A stretch of 64,000 nt of DNA from Pseudomonas nitroreducens TX1 (GTDB lineage: Bacteria; Pseudomonadota; Gammaproteobacteria; Pseudomonadales; Pseudomonadaceae), in contig NZ_AMZB01000138.1 of assembly GCF_000313755.1 (NCBI RefSeq), positions 62,001-126,000 of the forward strand. Direction: 5' to 3'. Below are positions 27,012-35,439 of this stretch, in pieces. Each line of letters opens with the position of its first letter. Within the stretch, counting starts at the first letter, position 1. Below the pieces are notes generated by a model. The model was not told the DNA's origin, searched no databases, and worked only from the letters and a program-made list of their open reading frames with translations. Position numbers and translations under genes: made by a program.

Positions 27012-28700
27012 TCAGGCGGTTTCGCGCAGCTCCCGGCGCAGGATCTTGCCCACCGGTGTCATCGGCAGGGCGTCCTTGAGCACGATGTGCTTGGGCACCT
27101 TGTAGCCGGTGAAGTTTTCCTTGCAGTAGGCCTTGAGCTCCTCGACGGTCACACCGCCCTCGCGGGCCACCACGAACAGCTTCACCGCCTCGCCGGACTT
27201 CTCGTCCGGCACGCCGACGGCCGCGCAGTTGGCGACTTTCGGGTGGGCCATGACCACGTCCTCGATCTCATTGGGGTAGACGTTGAAGCCCGAGACGATG
27301 ATCAGGTCCTTCTTGCGGTCGACGATGCGGGTGAAGCCGTCCGGGTCGATCACCGCGATATCACCGGTGCGCAGCCAGCCTTCGGCGTCCAGCACCTCGG
27401 CGGTGGCGTCCGGGCGCTGCCAGTAGCCTTTCATGACCTGCGGGCCCTTCACGCACAACTCGCCACGCTCGCCCAGGCCGACCTCATTGCCGTCATCGTC
27501 GATGACCTTGAGCGCAGTGCCAGGTACCGGAATGCCGACCGTGCCCAGGCGCGCCTGGTCGCCGTAAGGGTTGGTGCTGACCACCGGGGACGTCTCGGTG
27601 AGCCCGTAGCCTTCCACCACGGTGCAGCCGGTCACGGCCTTCCAGCGCTCGGCAGTAGCGGTGACCAGCGCAGTGCCGCCGGAGTTGGTGACCTTCAGGT
27701 TGGAGAAGTCCAGTTCCTTGAACTCGGGGCGATCCATCAGGGCGACGAACAGGGTATTGAGGCCCAGCAGCGCGGAGAAACGCCACTTCTTCAGCTCCTT
27801 GATGAAGCCGGGGATGTCACGCGGGTTGCTGATCAGCACGTTATGGTTGCCGTTGACCATCATGCACATGCAGTTCGCGGTGAAGGCATAGATGTGATAC
27901 AGCGGCAGCGGCGCGATCATCACCTCGTTGCCGACCTGCATCAGCGGCTTGCCGTCCGGGCCGTGCTGCTGCAGGCAAGCGTGCACCTGCTGCATGTTCG
28001 CCACGAGGTTGCCGTGGGTGAGCATGGCGCCCTTGGCCACGCCGGTGGTGCCACCGGTGTACTGCAGCACCGCGATGTCTTCCAGGCCGACCTTGACCGG
28101 CTGCAGACCATGGCCACGGCCCTGGCGCAGCGCAGCCTTGAAGGAGACGGCCTGGGGCAGGTTGTACTCCGGCACCATCTTCTTCACATGCTTGACCACG
28201 GTGTTGACCAGCAGGCCCTTGAGCGCGGGCTGCAGGTCGCCCATCTGAGCCTCGATCAGGTATTCGATGCCGGTATCGGGCAGCACTTCCTGCACCAGCT
28301 TGCCGAACAGGTTCACGTAGACCAGCGCACGCGCGCCGGAATCCTTGAACTGGTGGCGCATTTCGCGAGCGGTGTAGAGCGGGTTGGTGTTGACCACGAT
28401 GAGTCCGGCGCGCAGGGCGCCGAACACGGCGATAGGGTATTGCAGGACGTTCGGCATCTGCACGGCGATACGGTCGCCGGGCTTGAGGTCGGTGTGCTTC
28501 TGCAGGTAGGCGCCGAAGGCGGCGGACAGGCGGTCCAGCTCGGCGTAGGTCAGGGTCACGCCCATGTTGCTGAACGCCGGACGGTCGGCGAATTTCTTGC
28601 AGGAGCGCTCGAAGACTTCGACCACCGATTTGTAGGCGGTCAGGTCAATGTCGCTGGGCACGCCGGCCGGGCGTTTGTCGTTCCAGAAATCAGGTTGCAT
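27012..28700 (-). CDS. fadD2: long-chain fatty acid-CoA ligase FadD2
   Basis: The 562-residue paralogue of FadD1 has the same landmarks: YTGGTTGVAKGAMLTHGN, GYGLTETSPVVS, GWLRTGDIAVIDPDGFTRIV and DRKKDLIIVSGFNVYPNE. It activates fatty acids as acyl-CoA at the inner membrane. In P. aeruginosa FadD2 prefers shorter chains than FadD1; the same split here is inference. GAGGAC lies upstream of the ATG at 28700. It is divergent from the lipase/phaJ1 operon and has its own promoter region and terminator. Confidence 0.95.
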   Translation of the reverse strand: MQPDFWNDKRPAGVPSDIDLTAYKSVVEVFERSCKKFADRPAFSNMGVTLTYAELDRLSAAFGAYLQKHTDLKPGDRIAVQMPNVLQYPIAVFGALRAGLIVVNTNPLYTAREMRHQFKDSGARALVYVNLFGKLVQEVLPDTGIEYLIEAQMGDLQPALKGLLVNTVVKHVKKMVPEYNLPQAVSFKAALRQGRGHGLQPVKVGLEDIAVLQYTGGTTGVAKGAMLTHGNLVANMQQVHACLQQHGPDGKPLMQVGNEVMIAPLPLYHIYAFTANCMCMMVNGNHNVLISNPRDIPGFIKELKKWRFSALLGLNTLFVALMDRPEFKELDFSNLKVTNSGGTALVTATAERWKAVTGCTVVEGYGLTETSPVVSTNPYGDQARLGTVGIPVPGTALKVIDDDGNEVGLGERGELCVKGPQVMKGYWQRPDATAEVLDAEGWLRTGDIAVIDPDGFTRIVDRKKDLIIVSGFNVYPNEIEDVVMAHPKVANCAAVGVPDEKSGEAVKLFVVAREGGVTVEELKAYCKENFTGYKVPKHIVLKDALPMTPVGKILRRELRETA

Positions 28701-29006
28701 TTATTCTTGTCCTCATACCTGAGCGAAACCGAACCGTCATTGCGGTCATTCAACGGAAGCTAGCAGTTCCTTTGGTCATCGCAAAGACTCCAGGCGGCGT
28801 CATAGACTGCGTGAATCTTGCGCCACCATCCCGGCATCGCGCGGGATAGAGCCGACCGCCGCCCAGGACAAGGCCCACAGAATGCCAGACAGACGCAGCG
28901 GGCAATCCATACAGAAAATGTCCCGGCGTGGCAGAATCGCCCCGTCCGGCCCGCTCCATGGCCCCATTCCAATAAGAATCGACGAACAAGAAACAGGATG
29001 GACCCC
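28701..29006. other. divergent intergenic region, fadD2 / alpha-beta hydrolase
   Basis: 306 bp between divergent starts. It must carry both promoters. I see no stable hairpin, no good PsrA-type dyad and no supportable ORF in it. Confidence 0.55.
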
Positions 29007-29960
29007 ATGCCCTACGCCGCCTACTGGCTCCCCGCCAGCGACGAGACACCGCTCTACACCCGCCACTGGGCGCCCGAAGGCCCGTCCCGCGGCGCTCTGA
29101 TGCTGTCCCACGGCATGGCCGAGCACGCTGGCCGCTACGAACGCCTGGGGCTGGCCCTGAACGCCGCCGGCTACCACCTCTATGCCATCGACCAGCGCGG
29201 ACACGGGCGCACCGCCGAGAACGGCGAACTGGGCCACTACGCCGACCGAGGCGGCTGGGGCAAGGTGATCGGCGACCTGTACACGCTGAACCAGCATGTG
29301 CGCGAGGAGCACCCGGACCTGCCGATCATCCTGCTCGGCCACAGCATGGGCAGCTACATCGGCAGCGCCTACCTGATGCAGCACAGCACCAGCGTGAAGG
29401 CGGCGGTGCTGTCCGGCTCCAACTACCAGCCCGTGGCGCTGTACAAGAGCGCTCGCGTCATCGCCCGGTTCGAACGTTGGCGCCAGGGCCCGCTGGGGCG
29501 CAGCGCGCTGATCGACCTCCTGTCCTTCGGCTCGTTCAACAAGCCCTTCAAACCCAACCGCAGCGCCTTCGACTGGCTCAGCCGCGACCCGGTCGAAGTC
29601 GACAAATACGTCGCCGATCCGCTCTGCGGCTTCCGCTGCAGCAACCAGCTGTGGATCGACCTGCTCGGCGGCCTGGCCGACATCACCCCCGTGGAGCACC
29701 TGTCGAGCATCCGCGCCGACCTGCCGGTGATGGTCATCGGCGGCGAGCGCGACCCGGTCAGCCAGGGCAAACGCCTGCGCGACCTGGCTCAGGCGATGAC
29801 CCGGGCCGGGGTTCGCGACGTCCAACTGAAGATTTATCCCGACGCTCGCCACGAGTTGTTCAACGAGAGCAACCGCGACGAGGTCACCCGCAACCTGATC
29901 GACTGGCTGGCGGCGCACTGCCCCGTTCCCCAGGTCGAGAAATCCGAGGAGCCCCTATGA
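29007..29960 (+). CDS. alpha/beta hydrolase, lysophospholipase / monoacylglycerol lipase-like
   Basis: The 317-residue serine hydrolase has the nucleophile elbow GHSMGSY (Ser at about 113), an oxyanion region LSHGMAEHAGRY, a candidate Asp in GGERDPVS and a C-terminal His in DARHELFNE: the full catalytic triad of the PldB/monoglyceride-lipase group. It should release fatty acids from lysophospholipids or monoglycerides, providing substrate for the FadD enzymes next door. There is no signal peptide. ATG at 29007 is preferred over 28998 because AGGA is well spaced from it. Its stop overlaps the phaJ1 start (ATGA). Confidence 0.88.
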   Translation: MPYAAYWLPASDETPLYTRHWAPEGPSRGALMLSHGMAEHAGRYERLGLALNAAGYHLYAIDQRGHGRTAENGELGHYADRGGWGKVIGDLYTLNQHVREEHPDLPIILLGHSMGSYIGSAYLMQHSTSVKAAVLSGSNYQPVALYKSARVIARFERWRQGPLGRSALIDLLSFGSFNKPFKPNRSAFDWLSRDPVEVDKYVADPLCGFRCSNQLWIDLLGGLADITPVEHLSSIRADLPVMVIGGERDPVSQGKRLRDLAQAMTRAGVRDVQLKIYPDARHELFNESNRDEVTRNLIDWLAAHCPVPQVEKSEEPL

Positions 29961-30427
29961 CTTCCGTGCAAAACGTCCCCTACGAAGAACTCGAAGTCGG
30001 CCAGAAGGCCAACTTCCAGCGCAGCGTCACCGAGCGCGACATCCAGCTGTTCGCCGAAGTCTCCGGCGACCGCAACCCGGTGCACCTGGACGCCGACTAC
30101 GCCGCCACTACCCAGTTCAAGGAACGCATCGCCCACGGCATGCTCACCGGCGCGCTGATCAGCGCGGCGATCGCCACCACCCTGCCCGGCCCGGGCACCA
30201 TCTACCTCGGCCAGAACCTGAGCTTTACCCGCCCGGTGAAGCTCGGTGACCAACTGACGGTGGAGCTGGAAGTGCTGGAGAAGCTGCCGAAGAACCGCGT
30301 GCGCATCGGCACCGTGGTGCTCAACCAGGACGGCAAGGCCGTGGTCAAGGGCGAGGCCGAAGTCATGGCGCCGACCGAGAAACTCGACGTCGAACTGCCC
30401 GCGCTGCCGCCGATCACGGTCGGCTGA
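29957..30427 (+). CDS. phaJ1: MaoC-type (R)-specific enoyl-CoA hydratase, PhaJ1-like
   Basis: The 156-residue hot-dog-fold protein has the hydratase-2 motif FAEVSGDRNPVHLDADYA, with catalytic Asp38 and His43. PhaJ enzymes turn trans-2-enoyl-CoA from beta-oxidation into (R)-3-hydroxyacyl-CoA, the monomer for polyhydroxyalkanoate. The length matches PhaJ1 of P. aeruginosa (156 residues; PA3302 as I recall). Translation is coupled to the lipase gene by a 4-nt ATGA overlap. Without the PHA synthase nearby, the link to storage polymer is inference. Confidence 0.88.
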   Translation: MTSVQNVPYEELEVGQKANFQRSVTERDIQLFAEVSGDRNPVHLDADYAATTQFKERIAHGMLTGALISAAIATTLPGPGTIYLGQNLSFTRPVKLGDQLTVELEVLEKLPKNRVRIGTVVLNQDGKAVVKGEAEVMAPTEKLDVELPALPPITVG

Positions 30428-30569
30428 TCCACGTTCCGGGGTCGGCCAGCCGGCTCCGGAAACTTGTATACAGTTTCTCGCTCGACTACCCTGCCCTCGT
30501 CATTTCACATCTACCAGGGATAACCGAAGGCTGCGTGCCCGAAACCCCTCACCGGGAATCGGAGCCGCC

Positions 30570-31745
30570 ATGGACCTTCGACTGCTGTTGCTGTCCCTTT
30601 GCACCTTCGCCGCAGGCGTTGCCGAAGCCATCCTCACCGGCATCCTGCCGTCCCTTGCCGATGACCTGCAGGTTTCCCTCAGCCTCGCCGGACAGCTCAC
30701 CAGCCTGTTTTCCCTGAGCTTCGCCATCGCCGCGCCTTTGCTCGGCTGGCTTACCCGTGGCGCCGACTGTCGCCGGCTGCTGGTCATCACGCTGCTGGTA
30801 TTCGCCGCGTTCAACGCCGGCGCCGCGCTGAGTCCCGGTTACGTTTCGCTGCTGCTGATGCGCATCGGCATGGCCGCCTGTTGCGGGCTGTTGATCATGC
30901 AGGCCAGTCTGCTGGCGGTGGAGCTGGCGCCGCCGGCCCAGCGCGGGCGCGCCATCGGCCTGATCTTCATGGGCATCAGCGGCTCGCTGGTGTTCGGCGT
31001 GCCGGCCGGTGTGCTGGTCAACGACTGGCTCGGCTGGCGCTGGATCTTCGCCGCCATCGCCCTTTACTCCCTGCCGCTGGCTGCCCTGCTGCGGATAGCC
31101 CTGCCCCGCCGCAAGCTGGACAGCCCAGCCAATGGCGCGGCTTACAGGCGCCAGCTGCGCAGCCCGTCGCTGAGCCTGGCACAGCTGGTGTCGATCCTGC
31201 TGCTGGGCGGCCATTTCACCTTGTTCGCCTACATCACGCCGTGGTTCCAGCAGGTCGCCGGGATCGCCGATAGCCAGGGCATTGCCCTCACGCTGCTGCT
31301 GATCGGCCTGGCGGCCATCGGTGGCGGATACCTGGGCGGCTGGCTGAGCGACCACATCGGCCATCGCCGAGCACTGCTGGTGGTGCCGGTGCTGTTCGGC
31401 CTGGCGATGCTGGCGATTCCGCTGAGCCTCGGCCACCCCTGGCTACTGCTCGGCGCGCTGATGGTCTGGAGCACCATCAGCTGGATGATTTCCCCAGCGG
31501 TGCAGAGCTACCTGCTGGCCAGCGACCCGGCCAGCGGCAGCGCCGGGGTGGCGCTGAACACCTCGGCGATGCACCTGGGCGTGGCCCTCGGCGCGGCACT
31601 GGGGGGCGCGGTGATCAGCCTGGCCGGCATCGGCTGGACACCCTGGGTGGGCGTCTCGCTGGTTGCCGCATCGATCTTCTGCGCGGCCTTGTCCTGCTGG
31701 CTTCAACGCGACCGTGCAGACGTTCCGCTCACTGTTTTACGGTAA
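30570..31745 (+). CDS. MFS transporter (DHA1 family)
   Basis: The 391-residue inner-membrane protein has about 12 hydrophobic segments. It begins MDLRLLLLSLCTFAAGVAEA and carries a loop-2/3 motif PLLGWLTRGADCRRLLVI and TM4-5 region RIGMAACCGLLIMQASLLA, as in proton-driven drug or metabolite exporters. CGGAG precedes the ATG. It follows the lipase/phaJ1 pair by 142 bp, as PA3303 follows PA3302 in my recollection. The 3' end overlaps the convergent HlyD-type gene by 17 nt. The substrate is unknown. Confidence 0.9.
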   Translation: MDLRLLLLSLCTFAAGVAEAILTGILPSLADDLQVSLSLAGQLTSLFSLSFAIAAPLLGWLTRGADCRRLLVITLLVFAAFNAGAALSPGYVSLLLMRIGMAACCGLLIMQASLLAVELAPPAQRGRAIGLIFMGISGSLVFGVPAGVLVNDWLGWRWIFAAIALYSLPLAALLRIALPRRKLDSPANGAAYRRQLRSPSLSLAQLVSILLLGGHFTLFAYITPWFQQVAGIADSQGIALTLLLIGLAAIGGGYLGGWLSDHIGHRRALLVVPVLFGLAMLAIPLSLGHPWLLLGALMVWSTISWMISPAVQSYLLASDPASGSAGVALNTSAMHLGVALGAALGGAVISLAGIGWTPWVGVSLVAASIFCAALSCWLQRDRADVPLTVLR

Positions 31746-32583
31746 CGCTGGCAGTCATCCCGGCGCTCAGGTGCACGCCTTCAGGCACCTTGTTCAGACG
31801 GATGCGCACCGGGATGCGCTGCGCCAGGCGCACCCAGTTGAAGGTCGGCTCGACGTTGGCCAGCAACTGGCTGTCGGGGATGGCGTTGCGGTCGGTGATG
31901 CCGCTGCTGATGCTTTCCACGGTGCCATCGATGGCGATATCGCCGCTCATCAGGACCACCTGGGCCGGCTGGCCAACGCGGATGCCGGGCAGCTTGGTTT
32001 CCTCGAAATAGGCGGTGACGTAGAAGGACTTCTGGTCCACCAGTGCCATCATCGCCTGGCCGGCCTGGGCATAATTGCCCTGGGCCAGGCGCAGGTTGGT
32101 GACCTGGCCGTCGCGCGGGGCGCGCATCTCGCTGCGGGTCAGGTTGAGCTGGGCCAGGCGCACCTGGGCCTGCGCCTCGTCGTACTCGCTCTTGGCGATG
32201 GCGGCGTTGATCTGCGCGGTTTCCTTGTCCTCGGCGCTGATCGCGGCGATACCGAGCTTACTGCGCCGCGACGCCTCGCTCACACGCAACAGGTATTGCT
32301 GGTGCCGGGTCTCGGCCAGGGCCTTGGCTTGCTCCAGGTTCGCCGCGTAGCGCTCGTGGTCGATGCGCATGATCAGGTCGCCGGCCTTGACCTGCTGGTT
32401 GTCCTGCACGGCAAGGTCGGTGACCCAGCCGGAAACGTCCGGGGCGATCACCACCACATCGGCGCGCACCCGCGCATCGCGGGTCCAGGGCGACAGCATG
32501 TAGTAACGCCACAGCCAGGTGCCGGCCAGGACGGCGGCGATGACCAGGACGATGGTGACGGTTACGCGAAGGTATCCGCGCAT
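31729..32583 (-). CDS. HlyD/EmrA-type periplasmic adaptor protein (AaeA-like)
   Basis: The 284-residue protein has one N-terminal membrane anchor (VTIVLVIAAVLAGTWLWRYY), a lipoyl-like barrel half (VVVIAPDVSGWVTDLAVQDN), a helical hairpin (residues about 75-150) and a second half ending KVPEGVHLSAGMTASVTV. This is the membrane-fusion adaptor of a FUSC-type efflux pump. It is the third gene of the FUSC/DUF1656/adaptor operon and should bridge the inner-membrane pump to an outer-membrane channel, which is not encoded here. Confidence 0.92.
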   Translation of the reverse strand: MRGYLRVTVTIVLVIAAVLAGTWLWRYYMLSPWTRDARVRADVVVIAPDVSGWVTDLAVQDNQQVKAGDLIMRIDHERYAANLEQAKALAETRHQQYLLRVSEASRRSKLGIAAISAEDKETAQINAAIAKSEYDEAQAQVRLAQLNLTRSEMRAPRDGQVTNLRLAQGNYAQAGQAMMALVDQKSFYVTAYFEETKLPGIRVGQPAQVVLMSGDIAIDGTVESISSGITDRNAIPDSQLLANVEPTFNWVRLAQRIPVRIRLNKVPEGVHLSAGMTASVTVKQ

Positions 32584-32596
32584 ACAGCTTCTCCTC

Positions 32597-32806
32597 TCAA
32601 GGCGCAGCGCTGAGCGCCCAGGTGATGGCGCTCAGGATCAGCACGAACAGGGCGCAGTCGAACAGCGCCTCGTGCCAGATCCAGCGCCCGAAGGGTGTGG
32701 CCTGCAGCAGCAGGCGCAGTACGACTGTCAAGCCGAGGGCGAGCACCGCATAGATGAACAGCGGGCTCAGGAATACACCGCCCCAGCCGAATTCATGCAG
32801 TCCCAT
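32597..32806 (-). CDS. DUF1656 (AaeX-like) small membrane protein
   Basis: The 69-residue protein (MGLHEFGWGGVFLSPLF then IYAVLALGLTVVLRLLL) has two hydrophobic helices and the DUF1656 pattern seen between FUSC pumps and their adaptors (AaeX in E. coli). Its role is unknown. The ATG at 32806 has a GGAGGA site 6 nt upstream, inside the 3' end of the FUSC gene, which it overlaps by 14 nt. It lies 13 nt before the adaptor gene. Confidence 0.88.
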   Translation of the reverse strand: MGLHEFGWGGVFLSPLFIYAVLALGLTVVLRLLLQATPFGRWIWHEALFDCALFVLILSAITWALSAAP

Positions 32807-34781
32807 GGGCGTCCTCCAGACGGCACCACTGGCGCCAGGTATGGCGCAATTGCGCCAGCGCGGCACGGGCCAGGCGGTTGGGTTCGTTGTCGCCCTGCAC
32901 GTCGTGCGCCAGGGCTTGCTCCAGCGGCGGGCACAGGCTTTCCAGACGCTGCTCGCGTCCCACGCCGGGGCCCTTCTCCAGGACGCCGCCCAGGGCGCCG
33001 AGGAACTGGTCACGACGCTTGCCCAGTTGCCCCTGGGAACCGCTGAGGCAGGCGCGCAGGTGGATCAGCTCGTTGCCCAGATCGAGGGCAAACAGCCCGT
33101 CCTGCCAGCGCCGCTGTTCTTCCTTGGGCAACAAGGTGTAGTGGCGCGCCAGTCGGATCAGACGGTCGGCCATGCGCCCGCCGAACCAGCTTTCGGCTTC
33201 GGCCAGCGGGCGCCGGGTCAGGCGGCCGAGGTCTTCGCAGGTGGCCTGGATCAACCGGCGGTTAAGCCAGTTCGCCGGTAGCGTGAGCAGACGGAACACG
33301 AGCACGGCGAAGCCCACGCCAATCACGATGCCCTGGGCCGAATTGAGCAGGTTGGCAAGGTCGTACTTCATCACGTTGCTCGGCGCGACCAGGGTGATGA
33401 AGTGGATCGAGAAGGACGTCGCGGTGCCGGCCAGCGCCGGCGTGGCCATTCCCAGCAGGGCGAAGAACAACGGTACTCCCAGTGCCAGGCAGAGCAGCGG
33501 AAAGCCGTTCCACTGCGGTAGCAGCCACTGGGTTACCACTGCGGCGGCGGGCACCGCATAGAGAATGCCGCGCAGGAAGCCCAGGCCAATGGTCACGGCG
33601 TTGTCGCGATTGGCGAACAGGCTGCAGATCACCGCCGCCAGCAACATTCCGCCGGTAGCCGCAGGCCAGGCCGTGGCCATCCAGAAGGCCGACATGCCCA
33701 GCAGCGCCAGCGCACTGCGCAGGCCGTAGAACAACGCCATCAGCCAGTCACGGTGCCAGGACAGCGTGCCGGTGGCGACATCGTCCACCCGCCCGTCCGC
33801 CACGGCGCGCATGGTCTTCTCCGAGTCCAGCGCTTTGAGCAGCAGCAGGGCGCAGCGGGTCAGGCAATAGCGCAGGTCGTTGGAGTAGCGCTCATCCAGA
33901 CCTGCAGCTTGCAGGCGCTCCTGCAGCGAACGCATGGCTTCGACCTGCGGGTCCTCCAGGGTGGCGCGCAGTTCCTCGAACCAGGGTTGCAGGCGCGCGC
34001 GGTCCTCGGCATCCAGCACGCTGCGTTGCCGGGCCACACCACGGGCGGTACGCAGCAGGCTGAGCAAGTCGCGGGAGAGAATCCGCAGCGCGCGCGAACG
34101 CATCCGCCCGCGGTACCCCTCGAACCAGGCGTGGTCGCGTTGCACGTCCACTTCGACGATCTTGCCCAGCGCCTGCAGCAGGCCCTTGATCTGCCGGGCG
34201 TCTGCATCGATCTCGCTACGCGCGGCCTGCATGCCGGTGAGCCAGGTGGCGTGGGCCTGCCTGCCCAGGTTGGCCTCGACACGGCGCGGCCAGAGGATGG
34301 CACTGATGGCCGACGCGCAGAGGATGCCCAGGCAGATTTCGGTACTGCGTGCGACGGCCTGGTCGAAGACGCCCAGCGGATGGCTGATCGCCGGCAGGCC
34401 GATGATCGCCACGGTATACCCGGACAGCACGAAGGCGTAGGAAACATGGTTACGCAGGGTCGTCGAGGCGGCCGTGCAGAGGCCGAGCCAGAGCGAGACA
34501 GCCAACAGGAACAACCAGGGCGTCTGGGCGAACAGCGCGATCATCACCACCGACATCACGGTGCCAACCACGGTGCCGATCAAGCGGAATATGCCCTTGG
34601 CCACCACCATGCCCGACAGCGGCTGGGACACGATGAACACCGTCATCAGCGCCCATTGCGGCTGTTCCAGGTCGAAACGGAAGGCGCACCAGAGCGCCAG
34701 GCCGCCGGCCAGGAGGGTCTTGATCGCAAATTTCAGCGCCAGCGTATCCGGCGCCAGGAATGCCTGTAGCGAAGGTCGCAC
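32793..34781 (-). CDS. FUSC family transporter (AaeB / fusaric-acid-resistance type)
   Basis: The 662-residue inner-membrane protein has the two-block FUSC layout: about five helices in residues 15-165, a cytoplasmic region (165-350), then a second block of helices (355-510) and a cytoplasmic C-terminal tail. PQWALMTVFIVSQPLSGMV is the family signature. Related pumps export aromatic acids such as p-hydroxybenzoate or fusaric acid. The start is GTG at 34781 with a weak GAGAG site. No LysR regulator or outer-membrane channel gene lies beside it. Confidence 0.92.
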   Translation of the reverse strand: MRPSLQAFLAPDTLALKFAIKTLLAGGLALWCAFRFDLEQPQWALMTVFIVSQPLSGMVVAKGIFRLIGTVVGTVMSVVMIALFAQTPWLFLLAVSLWLGLCTAASTTLRNHVSYAFVLSGYTVAIIGLPAISHPLGVFDQAVARSTEICLGILCASAISAILWPRRVEANLGRQAHATWLTGMQAARSEIDADARQIKGLLQALGKIVEVDVQRDHAWFEGYRGRMRSRALRILSRDLLSLLRTARGVARQRSVLDAEDRARLQPWFEELRATLEDPQVEAMRSLQERLQAAGLDERYSNDLRYCLTRCALLLLKALDSEKTMRAVADGRVDDVATGTLSWHRDWLMALFYGLRSALALLGMSAFWMATAWPAATGGMLLAAVICSLFANRDNAVTIGLGFLRGILYAVPAAAVVTQWLLPQWNGFPLLCLALGVPLFFALLGMATPALAGTATSFSIHFITLVAPSNVMKYDLANLLNSAQGIVIGVGFAVLVFRLLTLPANWLNRRLIQATCEDLGRLTRRPLAEAESWFGGRMADRLIRLARHYTLLPKEEQRRWQDGLFALDLGNELIHLRACLSGSQGQLGKRRDQFLGALGGVLEKGPGVGREQRLESLCPPLEQALAHDVQGDNEPNRLARAALAQLRHTWRQWCRLEDAHGTA

Positions 34782-34902
34782 GCGGTCTCTCGAAAGGAAT
34801 ACCGGTCTGTCGGGTTAAAGATAGCCGGCATGGGGAACAACTGAATCGTTGCTTGAAATATTATTAGCAAGCTAACAACTTGTCATCCTGACTTTCGTCG
34901 AG

Positions 34903-34931
34903 GCAAAAAAACGGGCGACCTAAGTCGCCCG
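34903..34931 (-). terminator. terminator of the PhrS-like transcript
   Basis: On the minus strand CGGGCGAC, loop TTAG, GTCGCCCG, then seven T residues. It marks the 3' end of the transcript that carries the 36-residue ORF. Confidence 0.9.
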
Positions 34932-34964
34932 AAGTGCCTTGCGTGCTCTGTGAATCTGTAAGGA

Positions 34965-35075
34965 TCAGCTCTTCTTGTGGCTGTCCTTCCAGATGAAAAT
35001 TCCGACCCCACCGAAGAACAGAACCATGAGACCAACGGTAAGGACGCCTGCGAGAACCACTTCGTCGATGAACAT
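34965..35075 (-). CDS. ccoM: 36-residue single-helix membrane peptide, CcoM-like (cbb3 oxidase subunit)
   Basis: The ATG at 35075 has a strong AGGAGG 9 nt upstream. The product begins MFIDEVVLAGVLTVGLMVLF and continues FGGVGIFIWKDSHKKS: a short N-terminal segment, one membrane helix and a basic C-terminal tail. This closely resembles CcoM, the small subunit found in the cbb3-type cytochrome c oxidase of P. stutzeri, as I remember that sequence. The frame is inside the PhrS-like transcript under an Anr-type promoter, which suits a low-oxygen oxidase subunit. It is too short for usual gene-calling limits. The frame, ribosome site and helix are seen directly; the CcoM function is inferred. Confidence 0.8.
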   Translation of the reverse strand: MFIDEVVLAGVLTVGLMVLFFGGVGIFIWKDSHKKS

Positions 35076-35117
35076 GATGCTGGCCTCCTGTTGCCTACAT
35101 CGTCTGGGGATGTGTGC

Positions 35118-35158
35118 AGATTACCGGCGACCGGGCGGCGCAAATTGACCTGGGTCAA
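35118..35158 (-). promoter_or_regulatory. Anr/Dnr-type promoter of the PhrS-like locus
   Basis: TTGACCTGGGTCAA at 35145-35158 is a perfect FNR-family dyad (TTGAC-N4-GTCAA). On the minus strand 21 nt separate it from a -10-like TAATCT (35123-35118). With transcription starting near 35110-35111, the box centre is at about -41, the class II activator position. Confidence 0.82.
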
Positions 35159-35277
35159 TGGTCGACAAAGCGCTTTCCGGGGAGGGCCGCAGCACTGACG
35201 CAGGTCAAGTTTCCGGAGGGGTGCGGTGCGGCGGGAAGCCGCGCAGAGCGGGGCCTTGCGGCCCTGGGAGGGGGAAA

Positions 35278-35439
35278 TCAGCGTTTCTTCGGCTTGCTTT
35301 TGCCCTTCTTGCTCGGCTTGCCCAGCGGCAGCGCCTGCTCGAAGGCCTTGCGCACGTCCTGCAGACGCTTTTCGTGCACGTCATGGATGCGCTTGTCGCG
35401 CTCGGCGGTGAAGTCGATCAGCTTGTCGTCGTTGCTCAT
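35278..35439 (-). CDS. small basic hypothetical protein downstream of alkB
   Basis: The 53-residue protein (MSNDDKLIDFTAERDKRIHD then VHEKRLQDVRKAFEQAL) is charged and helical and ends in a lysine-rich tail (GKPSKKGKSKPKKR). No domain is recognised; the basic tail suggests nucleic-acid contact, which is only a guess. Its ATG overlaps the alkB stop codon (ATGA), so it is translationally coupled to it. The frame is open further upstream inside alkB, but the overlap start is the natural one. Confidence 0.7.
   Translation of the reverse strand: MSNDDKLIDFTAERDKRIHDVHEKRLQDVRKAFEQALPLGKPSKKGKSKPKKR

Larger units (their letters stand above)
34903..35111 (-). ncRNA. phrS: PhrS-like Anr-activated small RNA (also the mRNA of a CcoM-like peptide)
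   Basis: A transcript unit of about 209 nt is predicted from an Anr-type promoter (start near 35111) to a strong terminator. P. aeruginosa PhrS, as I recall, is an Anr-activated RNA of about 212 nt that contains a 37-codon reading frame and lies between PA3305 and the alkB-like gene PA3306. Size, internal 37-codon frame (counting the stop), Anr box and the alkB neighbour all agree. In P. aeruginosa PhrS raises translation of pqsR; this species need not have that target. The RNA identity comes from layout and my memory, not from alignment. Confidence 0.78.
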
